A stretch of 64,000 bases of DNA from Tissierellales bacterium (GCA_018433765.1 JAHDQO010000004.1:62001-126000); one strand, 5' to 3'; numbered from the stretch's first letter, positions 8,136-16,904 are shown. The notes: generated by a model not told the origin, from the sequence alone. Program-made: numbers and translations.

Positions 8136-8169
8136 TCAGCCATCACCCTACTAAGTATCTTCCTTTTAT

Positions 8170-8198
8170 ATTCTAACAATTTCGACAAATTTAATCAA
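8170..8198 (-). promoter_or_regulatory. Promoter of the toxin gene
   Basis: On the minus strand TTGATT (8193-8198), a 17-base spacer and TAGAAT (8170-8175) predict a start near 8163. This gives a toxin mRNA with about 55 bases of leader. Confidence 0.65.
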
Positions 8199-8229
8199 GT
8201 ACAAAACAATACTGAAATTTCATATTCAA

Positions 8230-8284
8230 GTAATAAATAAATACTTTACACAAGTAAAGTTTCAATGTTACTAGTTTATACTTA
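8230..8284 (-). repeat. Repeat module containing the stop of the upstream permease gene
   Basis: On the minus strand the permease reads through ACGAGTAA into ACTAGTAACATTG and a hairpin with arms ACTTTAC/GTAAAGT. The same blocks (ACGAGTAA, ACTAGTAACATGG, GTAAAC hairpins) occur in the array at 19866-20516. The repeat therefore encodes the last residues and stop of the permease. Confidence 0.6.
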
Positions 8285-9478
8285 CTCGTTTTTCGTTTTC
8301 AAAGTAGCTATCGCCATCATTATTGTACTTATTGCTATAATAGTTATAATAGGAATTAATATATCTATTAAAGCACTTCCATTAATAACATACATCATAT
8401 ATTTTGAAAGCCAGAAATTAGGTGTAATTTTAGCAATGCTTCTCATTGAATAAGGCATTAAATATATCGGGAAAAAGGTTCCCCCTAATACAGCAAATAT
8501 TAATGTTAAAGCACTCCCTAGAAACATTAATGCTTCTTTGTTTTTAACAAAAGCTTCTATAACTCTCCAAAAAGCTAATATAAAGTAACTGCAAATCATC
8601 GAGTAAACAATAATGTTAATGGAATATAGTTGTTCATTATTTACAAAAAAAGTTACAGGTATAAATATTATAACAATCTGCAGTACCATAACTGTTAAGT
8701 AACTCATTAATTTTCCACATACTACAGTTTGATTTGAAACTCCAATGTTTTTTATTCTTAATAACAGCTTCTTATTTTTCTCTTCACTTAATTCTATAGC
8801 AAATAAAGAACCTACAAAGAATATAATCAGTATTTCAACTGATACAACATTATACAAGACAGATGAAATTGATGGTATTTCTTCATTTTCTATAAATTCA
8901 AAGAATTTTTTCCTATCTATGGCTAATGATATTAATTCATAGGAAGCTGCATCGTTTACAGATGCAGCTTCCTTTACTGATAAACCTTGTTCTATTAAAA
9001 CTTCATATAATGAAGCAGCACTTACTTCTACAGAAGTAATGTACTCTGAGAAACTTGAACAAAGATTTTCTATTAAATATGAGTTAACTATATCATTTTT
9101 GTTTAGTATAATCTTAAGTGGATAATTTTGCATATACATTAAACCTGTAGAAAAATTTTCAGGTATCTCTAGTATAGCTGTTAGTTCTCCTTCTTCTAAT
9201 TCCTTTTTAGCATGTTGTAAATTCATTGTGTCAAATTTAATAAAATCAAATAATGTTTTTTCTTTAGTAACTTTTTTTATTAACATTCTGCTTAAAAAAC
9301 TATTTTCTTTATCCACAATTGCAAGATTAAAACTGCTTTTTTGCTCTTTTTCTGCAGATAATCCTGACAAAGATATCATTATCAAAAATGGTATAATAAA
9401 TATTACTAATAATTTTTTTGTATCGCTTAATATATTTTTTAAATTAAAAAAATAGATATTTTTAATTTTTTCTAGCAT
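8282..9478 (-). CDS. ABC-2 type exporter permease
   Basis: A 398-residue membrane protein: N-terminal membrane segment (about 22-40), a large outer domain with AIVDKENSF just after it, then about five membrane segments with the FPIYLMPYSMRSIAKITPNFW motif typical of ABC-2 permeases before the last one. The start codon follows the stop of the preceding gene by two bases with only a distant GGAG, so it is probably translationally coupled. It pairs with the permease at 6606-7781 and the ATPase at 5909-6619. Confidence 0.87.
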   Translation of the reverse strand: MLEKIKNIYFFNLKNILSDTKKLLVIFIIPFLIMISLSGLSAEKEQKSSFNLAIVDKENSFLSRMLIKKVTKEKTLFDFIKFDTMNLQHAKKELEEGELTAILEIPENFSTGLMYMQNYPLKIILNKNDIVNSYLIENLCSSFSEYITSVEVSAASLYEVLIEQGLSVKEAASVNDAASYELISLAIDRKKFFEFIENEEIPSISSVLYNVVSVEILIIFFVGSLFAIELSEEKNKKLLLRIKNIGVSNQTVVCGKLMSYLTVMVLQIVIIFIPVTFFVNNEQLYSINIIVYSMICSYFILAFWRVIEAFVKNKEALMFLGSALTLIFAVLGGTFFPIYLMPYSMRSIAKITPNFWLSKYMMYVINGSALIDILIPIITIIAISTIMMAIATLKTKNE

Positions 9479-9482
9479 TTAT

Positions 9483-10745
9483 TTAGAATACTCCAAGTTC
9501 TTGAGTTATAGTTTGTAACAATGGATTAGTTGTCATTTCTTGCATAAATGAACCATAAACATACATCATAATCTCTTGAGCTTTTTCACCTTCAGGGTTT
9601 TTAAGTATTTCCATTAAATCTACACATGATTCCTGCATATCGCCATAGTCTGTAAATTGTAATTTACCATATGAATTAACTGTAAATTCTAAATTAATAT
9701 TTATAGATTTAATATCCATTTCATTTGAACTCTCTAAATTATTTAATTTTATGTCACTATTTAAATATCTAAATAATTTTGATTTATCTACAGCTATAAT
9801 ATTATTAGCTTGAAGAACTTCACCTTTATTATTTTCTTTTGCAGTTTCTAAATCAGTAATTGCTCTTGCAATTCCTTCTGAATAATTTTCTTTTATATCA
9901 TTCAATGTTTCTTTATATGAATCATATGGATTTTCGTATCCTAAATTTTCATCAAATTCCATTCCTATAAGGCTCTCAGAAAATTCTATGTATTCCTCTA
10001 TTTTAACAATAAGTATTTTTTTTAGTTCTTCATCATTTTGAGCTTCTTTTAACATAGCTAGAATAAAATCTATAGCATTAGTTTGATTAAAATTAAGTTT
10101 CAATTCTTGACAAGATACTTTTTCTTCTTTTCCTTTACTGTTTACTGCTACATCTATTTTTTCTCCTTTTATTAATAATCCTTCAAGCTGCTGCCTTGAT
10201 ATATCTTCATATTTTTTTGCTTCAAAGTTTTCAGCACCTTCAACATTATCTAAAGAATAAAAATTCTTTTGAAATTCTATCATTTTATCAAAATCAAAAG
10301 GATTAACTTCAATACCGCTTACATCTTTCATAAATTTAGTATACTCATCTAATGATATGTAAAATGGTTTTTCATATAAAATAGGTATGTCAAATACCAT
10401 ACTATCTTTATCAACATATACACTTAATTTTAATGCTGATTCATCTTTATATAAAATATCTATCTTTCCTTCTGCTTTATAATCATCTAAATCTTGTAAA
10501 ATATCATATTTTATAGACACATCATCAAGTATTTTTTTAACTACTGCTAATTGGGGATCCTCAGTGTCTATAGATAATTTTAAGTTCATAGTAGAATCTA
10601 CTTTATTATTGTTTTGTATATTAGAGAATGAACCAGTCAGTAATGAAAATGCATCTTGTTCTCCACCTTGAATTAAAAAGAATGCTGCCAAAGCAATTAC
10701 TGCAGCCGCAGCAATTATTATTATAATTTTAACATTTTTACTCAT
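9483..10745 (-). CDS. Membrane-anchored extracytoplasmic protein of unknown function, exporter-linked
   Basis: A 420-residue protein with one N-terminal membrane anchor (about 5-25, rich in Ile/Ala, no lipobox). A long acidic, Lys-rich outer domain follows that looks beta-rich, with several LKLSIDTEDP/INLEFTVNSYG-like strands. No known catalytic motif is seen. It resembles the loosely defined DUF6583-like or LppX-like surface proteins only in general character. It is the first gene of the exporter operon (GGAGGAG before the ATG) and is coupled to the permease that follows, so it may present substrate to or receive it from the exporter. Confidence 0.6.
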   Translation of the reverse strand: MSKNVKIIIIIAAAAVIALAAFFLIQGGEQDAFSLLTGSFSNIQNNNKVDSTMNLKLSIDTEDPQLAVVKKILDDVSIKYDILQDLDDYKAEGKIDILYKDESALKLSVYVDKDSMVFDIPILYEKPFYISLDEYTKFMKDVSGIEVNPFDFDKMIEFQKNFYSLDNVEGAENFEAKKYEDISRQQLEGLLIKGEKIDVAVNSKGKEEKVSCQELKLNFNQTNAIDFILAMLKEAQNDEELKKILIVKIEEYIEFSESLIGMEFDENLGYENPYDSYKETLNDIKENYSEGIARAITDLETAKENNKGEVLQANNIIAVDKSKLFRYLNSDIKLNNLESSNEMDIKSININLEFTVNSYGKLQFTDYGDMQESCVDLMEILKNPEGEKAQEIMMYVYGSFMQEMTTNPLLQTITQELGVF

Positions 10746-11060
10746 AATGCTCCTCCTACTAGTTTAATTTTATAATAAATATTGTCTTCAATACAATAGT
10801 GTACATCATATTTCTACAAAAATATATGTTTTTTTTATTTTTTATTCTTTTTATTTGAATATGTTTTTGTATAATGTTATAATTTGTAAAGATAAAATAA
10901 TTTTTTTATTATTGGGATTGCAGATAACAGGGGGATTTTTTCTCCAGTTTTATAAGTATTAATTAATTTCATACATTTAATACAATAATTTCATTCCCTA
11001 TTTTGTTCTATAGCTTATTTGGTATAAACATATATGTAAAACAAAATTGGAGGAAAAGTT
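10746..11060. other. Divergent intergenic region before the HD-GYP gene
   Basis: This 315-base gap separates two divergent genes. It contains a plus-strand promoter (10855-10883) that would give a leader of about 170 bases. The leader holds a G-run/T-run segment (about 10931-10945) but no riboswitch that I can recognise; in particular no c-di-GMP riboswitch core was seen. No small gene is evident. Confidence 0.5.
10855..10883 (+). promoter_or_regulatory. Promoter of the HD-GYP gene
   Basis: TTGAAT (10855-10860), 17-base spacer, TATAAT (10878-10883); predicted start near 10890, leaving a long leader before the ATG at 11061. Confidence 0.6.
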
Positions 11061-12143
11061 ATGAGATTTGTTCCTACCGTATGCTTAAGAAAAGGTATGA
11101 TTGTTGGAAAAAGACTCTATAATAAAAGTGGAAGAGTTTTAATTTATGAAAATACAGAATTAAAGCAATACTATATAGATAGAATTAGAAATATTGGATA
11201 TACAGGTATTTATATAAATGACGATATATCTAAAGATATTGAGATTAAAAATGTAATTGATGGAGATTTTAGAATTAAGGCTGTTCAAAGCATTAAAAAA
11301 ATATTTATTGAATCAGTTAATAAAAATAAAATCTCAAATATAAATGTTTCTGAATCTAAGTTTTTAATAGAAAATATTGTTGAAGATATTTTAAATAATA
11401 ACGATTTAATTGTTAATATAATAGACATTAAAGTTTTTGACGATTATACATATTACCATTCTTTAAATGTAGCTATTTTATCTATTATAATAGGTGTTTC
11501 ATTAGGTTTAAAGAAAGAATCACTTTATAAATTAGGATTAGGTGCTATACTTCATGACATAGGTAAGGTTTTCATAGATAGAGATATTTTAAATAAAAAA
11601 GATAAATTAACTGATGAAGAATATAATGAAATTAAAAAGCATTCAAGATTGGGATATGAATATTTAAAAAGAAATGGAAATATTACACCTAAATCTTATA
11701 TTGCAGTATTGCAGCATCATGAAAGATTTGATGGTAAGGGATATCCTAACCGTAAAAAAGGCAAAAAGATTTCTTTGTTTGGAAGAATTATAGCAATTGC
11801 TGATATTTATGATGCACTTACATCTGATAGACCATACAGAAATGCACTACTACCATCTGAAGCAATTGAATATATTATGGCAAATGGTAACAGTATGTTT
11901 GATTCAGACTTGATTAAGATTTTTGTTACAAAAATAGCCCCTTACCCTGTAGGAATGTGTGTCCGACTTAGCAATAATATGACAGGAATTGTATGTAAAA
12001 ACTTTGAGGATGCTATAATGCGTCCGCAGATAAAAATCGTAAAAGACAAGAACGATGAAATGGTTGAGCCTTTTGTAATTGATTTACGCAATGACAAAAA
12101 TTATTTTAATGTAACCATTGTTGAAATTGTAAATATATATTAA
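11061..12143 (+). CDS. HD-GYP domain protein, probable cyclic-di-GMP phosphodiesterase
   Basis: A 360-residue cytoplasmic protein. Residues 1-120 form an N-terminal region without a recognised receiver domain. The HD-GYP domain follows: His133 in YYHSLN, the HD pair in LHDIGK (165-169), HHERFDGKGYP (219-229) and DIYDALTSDRPYR (248-260). The intact GYP motif and metal ligands indicate hydrolysis of cyclic di-GMP. A short C-terminal beta domain (about 295-360, PYPVGMCVRLS...) is common in HD-GYP proteins of this type. GGAGG precedes the ATG. It is the first gene of a plus-strand island oriented head-on to replication. Confidence 0.9.
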   Translation: MRFVPTVCLRKGMIVGKRLYNKSGRVLIYENTELKQYYIDRIRNIGYTGIYINDDISKDIEIKNVIDGDFRIKAVQSIKKIFIESVNKNKISNINVSESKFLIENIVEDILNNNDLIVNIIDIKVFDDYTYYHSLNVAILSIIIGVSLGLKKESLYKLGLGAILHDIGKVFIDRDILNKKDKLTDEEYNEIKKHSRLGYEYLKRNGNITPKSYIAVLQHHERFDGKGYPNRKKGKKISLFGRIIAIADIYDALTSDRPYRNALLPSEAIEYIMANGNSMFDSDLIKIFVTKIAPYPVGMCVRLSNNMTGIVCKNFEDAIMRPQIKIVKDKNDEMVEPFVIDLRNDKNYFNVTIVEIVNIY

Positions 12144-12242
12144 TATATAAATTTAAAATGTTAATAATATTAATGAATCTATTACATAAAAATACTTAAC
12201 TTAACATAATTTTATAATATCTTTGTATTAATAAGAAAGTAG

Positions 12243-13001
12243 ATGTTTTTATTGAATATTGTTGTTATTAATGGTAGTAAAAGAAAAGGCAATACTTATA
12301 ACTTAATAAAGAAAATTGAAAAATATTATTTATCTAATAACAAAGATATATCTTTTAACTATATCAATCTTGGAGAATATAATATAAGCACATGTTTAGG
12401 TTGTGAAGTATGTATTAAAAGTGATAAGTGCCCTTTTGACACCAAAGATGATGTTAATAAGATTATGAATCAGCTTAACGATAGTGATGGAATTATACTA
12501 TCATCACCAGTCTATTTAGAGCAAGTTTCAGGACTTTTAAAAACTTTTATTGATAGAACTTGTAGATGGTTCCACCGTCCTGAATTAATTTGTAAGCCTA
12601 TTTTAATAGTTAGTACAACTGCTTCATCTGGACTTAAAAGAACAACAAAGTATCTTGAATCAGTAGCTGTTCAATGGGGAGCTGTTCCCGTGGGTATAGT
12701 AAAAAGAAAAGTTTATAATTATAATAATGCTTTTGATAGTAAAGAAAAAAAAGTATTAGATAATTTTATTAATTTTAATATTAAAAACTATAATCCTTCT
12801 TTTTATCAGTTAACGATGTTTCAAGTCCAAAGAGTTTTAGCAAACAAAGTAATAAAAATTGATAAAGAGTTTTGGAATGAAAAGAAATGGATGAATAAAA
12901 TATACTATTATGATAGAAATGTACCTTATATAAAAAAGATTTATGCTAAATTATTTTTCAAAATGCTTAATAACCGAATACAACCAGTAAAAAAAAGCTA
13001 A
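12243..13001 (+). CDS. Flavodoxin-fold iron-sulfur/NAD(P)H oxidoreductase
   Basis: A 252-residue protein of the NADPH-dependent FMN reductase family. The phosphate-binding loop GSKRKGNT is at 11-18. Cys51, 54, 57 and 63 (CxxCxxC then C) form the cysteine cluster typical of iron-sulfur flavoproteins in anaerobes. SSPVYLEQVSGLLKTFIDR is the second FMN-binding stretch, and the C-terminal ~70 residues are basic. It probably shuttles electrons between an iron-sulfur cluster and FMN; the partner is unknown. The ribosome site is weak (AAGAAAG), and a TTG four codons later is an alternative start. A strong bidirectional terminator follows. Confidence 0.82.
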   Translation: MFLLNIVVINGSKRKGNTYNLIKKIEKYYLSNNKDISFNYINLGEYNISTCLGCEVCIKSDKCPFDTKDDVNKIMNQLNDSDGIILSSPVYLEQVSGLLKTFIDRTCRWFHRPELICKPILIVSTTASSGLKRTTKYLESVAVQWGAVPVGIVKRKVYNYNNAFDSKEKKVLDNFINFNIKNYNPSFYQLTMFQVQRVLANKVIKIDKEFWNEKKWMNKIYYYDRNVPYIKKIYAKLFFKMLNNRIQPVKKS

Positions 13002-13039
13002 GCTTTGACTAATTTCATATTAAGAAGCTTAGCTTTTTT
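12991..13039. terminator. Bidirectional terminator between convergent genes
   Basis: A perfect 15-base inverted repeat (12991-13005 with 13025-13039) of AAAAAAGCTAAGCTT form ends in a T-run on both strands. It separates the flavodoxin-fold gene and the DHHW gene. Its left arm overlaps the end of the coding frame. Confidence 0.85.
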
Positions 13040-13045
13040 CATTCA

Positions 13046-14311
13046 TTATTGCTCTGCAATTTTCATAAAGAGTTTAGCAAATCCATCATATCTGTTAACA
13101 AGTACATAATTAAAGAATAGTATCTCGTCAATTTGATTTTCTTCTATTAATTTAAATATGTTTCCACCGTATGATCTAGGATCAACCATATATATTTCTT
13201 CATAATGTGGAATTAAATATGTAACAAAAGAATTTGCATATGAATCTTTTATAAGTAATATTTTCTTATCATTTTTTACTTCTGTCTGGATTTTTCCTAA
13301 AGGTTTATCTCCACCTAAATAAATAGAATATTTATTTTCTTTCTGCATATAATTTAAGTCTACTGCGTTCCCCATAAACTTCTTTATTTTATCATATACC
13401 CAATAGTCATGTTTTGTATTAGGAATATACACTTCTATATAATCAGGATTTTTAGCTAATTTTTCACTTAGAGTCATATTATAAAGAGAACCTAAGAAAT
13501 CTTTTACTATAAATTTATTATATTCTTCAAGCTCTAACGGTTCTTCACCAGTAGTTTTTATAAACTCTCTATAAGCATAATAAGCTCCTAGTGGTGTCCA
13601 GTGGTGATCTGTTTTAAAAAATATATATTCATCTATATGATCTTTCATTTGTGTATAAATATCTACAGCTTTGATCTCTGAATTCAAATTATTGTTTACA
13701 ATGTCTATACATTTTTTTTGTGAGTTAGAAATATCCTTATATTCATCTTTTTCAATAAATTCTATTTGAGATGGTACTAAGATTGAATAAGTTTTTACAT
13801 TCTCACCTGCATTTTCACTAATATAATTAATAGAGTTAGCGTAACTCTTATTTGCCTCTTCATTAAAAGTATTGATTTCTAATGCAGTATTATTAACAAT
13901 AAGTATTCTACCAAAATCAGTTCCATCAACTAATTCTTCTTCAATTTTATTTTTATCAACATTGTTTAATTCATTTCCTTCTTTACTGCTTGTAAAATCA
14001 TCTGCTGAATTTATACCTCCAAAAACTAATATTTCTGCTGAATTTTCATAATTAAATCCTTTAGCTTGGTTCATTTTATTGCTAACATTAATAAATTGAT
14101 TTCTGAAAATAAAATTATCTGCGAAATAATTATCATATTCTTTAAAATATTGTCCTGAGAATAATTCTTCAAAAGAAAAATTAGGTTTTTTGCAAGGAGT
14201 TCTTTTTTCACTAAGTATCCCATTTGCATTTTTAGGCAATACAATATTAGCTATTGATAATGAATATATAATAATTATAAAAATTAATATATTTATTTTT
14301 TGTTTTTTCAT
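13046..14311 (-). CDS. DHHW family protein (AlgJ/AlgX-like O-acetylation partner)
   Basis: A 421-residue protein with an N-terminal membrane anchor (about 7-26) and an outer SGNH-like domain. The motif TDHHWTPLGAYY (DHHW at 235-238) defines the DHHW family. KDSYANSF near residue 350 is the candidate Ser block of the acetyltransferase/esterase fold. The partner gene upstream is an MBOAT acyltransferase, and the two are separated by 11 bases with AAGGAG in between. Together they probably O-acetylate a cell-surface or secreted polysaccharide, the MBOAT moving the acyl group across the membrane and this protein acting outside. The polymer is unknown. Confidence 0.88.
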   Translation of the reverse strand: MKKQKINILIFIIIIYSLSIANIVLPKNANGILSEKRTPCKKPNFSFEELFSGQYFKEYDNYFADNFIFRNQFINVSNKMNQAKGFNYENSAEILVFGGINSADDFTSSKEGNELNNVDKNKIEEELVDGTDFGRILIVNNTALEINTFNEEANKSYANSINYISENAGENVKTYSILVPSQIEFIEKDEYKDISNSQKKCIDIVNNNLNSEIKAVDIYTQMKDHIDEYIFFKTDHHWTPLGAYYAYREFIKTTGEEPLELEEYNKFIVKDFLGSLYNMTLSEKLAKNPDYIEVYIPNTKHDYWVYDKIKKFMGNAVDLNYMQKENKYSIYLGGDKPLGKIQTEVKNDKKILLIKDSYANSFVTYLIPHYEEIYMVDPRSYGGNIFKLIEENQIDEILFFNYVLVNRYDGFAKLFMKIAEQ

Positions 14312-14322
14312 TTCTTTACTCC

Positions 14323-15723
14323 TTAAAATCTAAAATACAAAAATGGATTATATGTTTGTCCAACTAGCAATGCTGTTGAAGCAATTATTATAACAGCATT
14401 AAGTGCTATTCTTAAGTAGCTGTACTCTTTAACTTTATAATATTGTTTTAAGCTGCTTTTTATCTTTCTTATAATTGGTGTAGATAGTAAAACAGCTAAA
14501 ATTAAGAATATTATATTGTTTTTTAACTTTATAGCAAACAATGTTGAGATTAATGCATTATCTCCAAACCCAAACATAATCTTTAAATAAGCTAATGCAT
14601 CTGATAAATCCGTAAAGTAAAATAAAACCCATCCTGACAGCATTATTATTAAGAAATAAGCATGACTAAATATATTAGGAATTTTCTCGAGGAATTTTCC
14701 ATATACTTTTCTCTCTAGAAAAATAAGTACTCCATAAAATAATCCCCATGATACAAAGTTCCAACTTGCTCCATGCCAAAGTCCTGTTAAAAACCATACA
14801 ATAAATAAATTTCTTGCATAAAATTTTCTATTTCCTCCTAGAGGTATATAAACATAATCTCTAAAAAAACTTCCTAAAGAAATATGCCATCTTCTCCAAA
14901 ATTCAGATGCTGTCTTTGAAATATAAGGGTAATTAAAGTTTTCTTTATAAGTAAATCCAAACATTCTTCCTAATCCTATAGCCATATCTGAATATCCAGA
15001 GAAATCAAAATATATCTGTATTGCAAATAGAATTATTCCAAGCCATGAACCAAATACAGATAATTGACTAAATTCTCCCTTAAGAAAAAATTCTGATATT
15101 TCTCCTGCTGTATTGGCTATAATAACTTTTTTACCAAGTCCTATAACAAATCTATTAATACCATAACTAAATTTTTCAATCGTAATTTTCCTGTTTTCTA
15201 TTTCTTCAGCTATGTCTTTATATCTTACTATTGGTCCTGCTACAAGTTGATGAAATAAAGATACAAATAATAGGAATTTAGTATATGATTTTTGTGCACT
15301 TACCTCTCCTTTATATACATCTATAACATATGAAAGTGTTTGAAATGTATAAAAAGATATTCCAATGGGTAGTCCAAATTCTCTCAAAGGTAAATTAGTA
15401 TTAAATATGAAATTTATATTAGATATAATAAATCCTAAATATTTAAAAGATCCTAATAATGATAAATTTATAATTAATGATGATATTAGTGCAGCTTTAC
15501 TTTTCCAATTACCCCTATTTTTTTCAATAATTTTCCCATGAAAAAAATCAATAGTAGCACTAAATATTAAAAGACTCACCCATACTGGTTCTCCCCAAGC
15601 ATAAAAAAAGAGTGAGAAAATTATTAGTACAAAATTTCTATATGTATTATTTTTTGATATAAAATAAAACAAAAAATTAACTGGTAAAAATACAAATAGA
15701 AATGTCAAACTCGAAAAAACCAT
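14323..15723 (-). CDS. MBOAT family membrane O-acyltransferase (AlgI-like)
   Basis: A 466-residue protein with about eleven membrane segments. It carries the MBOAT hallmarks EFWRRWHISL (274-283) and TGLWHGASW with catalytic His317. YFDFSGYSDMAIG (238-250) is the AlgI/PatA signature. It transfers acyl groups across the membrane for polysaccharide O-acetylation, with the DHHW protein encoded next as the outer partner. GGGAGG lies 9 bases before the ATG. DltB of D-alanylation belongs to the same superfamily, but no dltA, dltC or dltD homologue is nearby, so the AlgI role is preferred. Confidence 0.92.
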   Translation of the reverse strand: MVFSSLTFLFVFLPVNFLFYFISKNNTYRNFVLIIFSLFFYAWGEPVWVSLLIFSATIDFFHGKIIEKNRGNWKSKAALISSLIINLSLLGSFKYLGFIISNINFIFNTNLPLREFGLPIGISFYTFQTLSYVIDVYKGEVSAQKSYTKFLLFVSLFHQLVAGPIVRYKDIAEEIENRKITIEKFSYGINRFVIGLGKKVIIANTAGEISEFFLKGEFSQLSVFGSWLGIILFAIQIYFDFSGYSDMAIGLGRMFGFTYKENFNYPYISKTASEFWRRWHISLGSFFRDYVYIPLGGNRKFYARNLFIVWFLTGLWHGASWNFVSWGLFYGVLIFLERKVYGKFLEKIPNIFSHAYFLIIMLSGWVLFYFTDLSDALAYLKIMFGFGDNALISTLFAIKLKNNIIFLILAVLLSTPIIRKIKSSLKQYYKVKEYSYLRIALNAVIIIASTALLVGQTYNPFLYFRF

Positions 15724-15791
15724 GTTAATTATTTCCTCCCTAAAAGTAATAATCCCTAATCTAGAGATAATTTATTATTTACAATATTTAA

Positions 15792-16247
15792 TTATTTTTC
15801 TATAACTTCAATAATATCTCCTACTTTAACAATACCACCTTTTAGAACTTTTGTAAATATTCCCTCAAGAGGCATTACGCATTTGCCCACAAGACTTTTT
15901 ATAGCACAACCTTCGTGACATTCTTTTCCTATTTGAGTTACTTCATGCAAAGTATCTCCTATCTTAATTTTTGTTCCAATAGGAAGTTCATATAATATTA
16001 TGCCTTCTGTTGTAATATTTTCTGCAAATATACCTGTACAGTTTTCAGAAGATCCATATTTTTCAATTAGCTTCTCCATTTTTTGTATGCTTTCTTTAGC
16101 TAAAAGACTTACTTGTCTATGCCATTTACCGGCATGTGCATCTCCCTCCAACCCAAAATCCTCAATGAAATTACACTCTTGTATTGGAGTCTTAATCACG
16201 CCCTTTTTATCACTAATATTAATTGCAATTACTTTACCTTTTAGCAT
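15792..16247 (-). CDS. MOSC domain protein
   Basis: A 151-residue stand-alone MOSC domain. GLEGDAHAGKWHRQVSLL (about 29-46) and CHEGCAIKSLVGKCVMPLEGIFTKV with a conserved Cys are the family signature. MOSC domains bind molybdenum cofactor or carry sulfur to it. The gene is downstream of moaC, moaA and the moeA pair in the same orientation, with an AGGAG site before the ATG. It probably acts in cofactor sulfuration or insertion. Exact substrate cannot be told. Confidence 0.88.
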   Translation of the reverse strand: MLKGKVIAINISDKKGVIKTPIQECNFIEDFGLEGDAHAGKWHRQVSLLAKESIQKMEKLIEKYGSSENCTGIFAENITTEGIILYELPIGTKIKIGDTLHEVTQIGKECHEGCAIKSLVGKCVMPLEGIFTKVLKGGIVKVGDIIEVIEK

Positions 16248-16272
16248 ATCTAATCTCCTATATTTATTAAAT

Positions 16273-16325
16273 TTGTTTTACAAAGTAAAACTTACATTAA
16301 TTTTTAACTTTTATCTTTCAACTAT
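16273..16325 (-). repeat. Repeat module containing the moaC stop
   Basis: On the minus strand the moaC end (...AAAGATAATAGTTGA) runs straight into AAGATAAAAGTTAAAAATTAA and a TTTTAC/GTAAAA hairpin. The last MoaC residues (KDNS) are written in the repeat unit itself. Confidence 0.6.
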
Positions 16326-16803
16326 TATCTTTAATAATGTATGTTCCTGATTTTCCGCCTGTTTTTTTTAATAGTCTTATATTGTCTATGGACATATTTT
16401 TATCTACTGCTTTGCACATATCATAAATAGTAAGTGCAGCAACTGATACAGCAGTTAATGATTCCATCTCTATACCCGTTTTCCCTGTAGTTTTTGCTGA
16501 AGCTTTTATATGTACAGAGCATTCTTTTTCATCAAGCATAAAATTCATATCCACTCCACTAATAAATATATTATGACACATAGGTATTATTTCACTAGTC
16601 TTTTTAGCTCCCATTATTCCTGCTATTTGAGCTACTGATAAAACATCTCCTTTTTTTATGTTACCTTCTTTTATTAATTTAAAAGTTTCTTTAGATAGTT
16701 TTATAGTGCCCTCTGCAACAGCCGTTCTCTTTGTATCATCTTTATCACCTACATATACCATTTTGGCTCTACCATTATCGTCTATATGTGTTAGCTTTTC
16801 CAT
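16318..16803 (-). CDS. moaC: Cyclic pyranopterin monophosphate synthase MoaC
   Basis: A 161-residue enzyme that, with MoaA, turns GTP into cyclic pyranopterin monophosphate, the first intermediate of molybdenum cofactor. The diagnostic blocks are all present: [21 protein letters not shown], then [26 protein letters not shown], and [10 protein letters not shown] near the end. Length is normal for the family. GAAGGTGA lies before the ATG. The C-terminal four residues fall in a repeat. It stands between moaA and the MOSC gene, all on minus and probably co-transcribed. Confidence 0.97.
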   Translation of the reverse strand: MEKLTHIDDNGRAKMVYVGDKDDTKRTAVAEGTIKLSKETFKLIKEGNIKKGDVLSVAQIAGIMGAKKTSEIIPMCHNIFISGVDMNFMLDEKECSVHIKASAKTTGKTGIEMESLTAVSVAALTIYDMCKAVDKNMSIDNIRLLKKTGGKSGTYIIKDNS

Positions 16804-16841
16804 ATATTCACCTTCATTTAAATTTAATTTTAAAATTTATC

Positions 16842-16904
16842 TACTTTACGTTAGTAAAGTTACCATAACTTTACACTTTTAACTCTTATCTTTTATCTTG
16901 CTTT
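16842..16904 (-). repeat. Repeat module abutting the moaA stop
   Basis: Directly after the moaA stop (minus strand) come GATAAAAGATAAGAGTTAAAAGTGTAAAGTTATGG and a CTTTAC/GTAAAG hairpin. This is the same order of blocks as in the other copies. Confidence 0.65.

Noticed and set aside
8265-8453. Plus-strand 62-codon hydrophobic frame overlapping the permease end
   Set aside because: It is the complement of membrane segments of the minus-strand permease and lacks a ribosome site.
5909-10745. Exporter considered as a bacteriocin (SagGHI-like) cluster
   Set aside because: No leader-type precursor peptide or maturation enzymes are present; the small ORF in the gap fits a type I toxin with antisense RNA instead.
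10884-11060. Long leader before the HD-GYP gene considered as a c-di-GMP riboswitch
   Set aside because: The conserved core bases and paired elements of known c-di-GMP riboswitch classes were not found; only an AT-rich leader with a G-run is visible.
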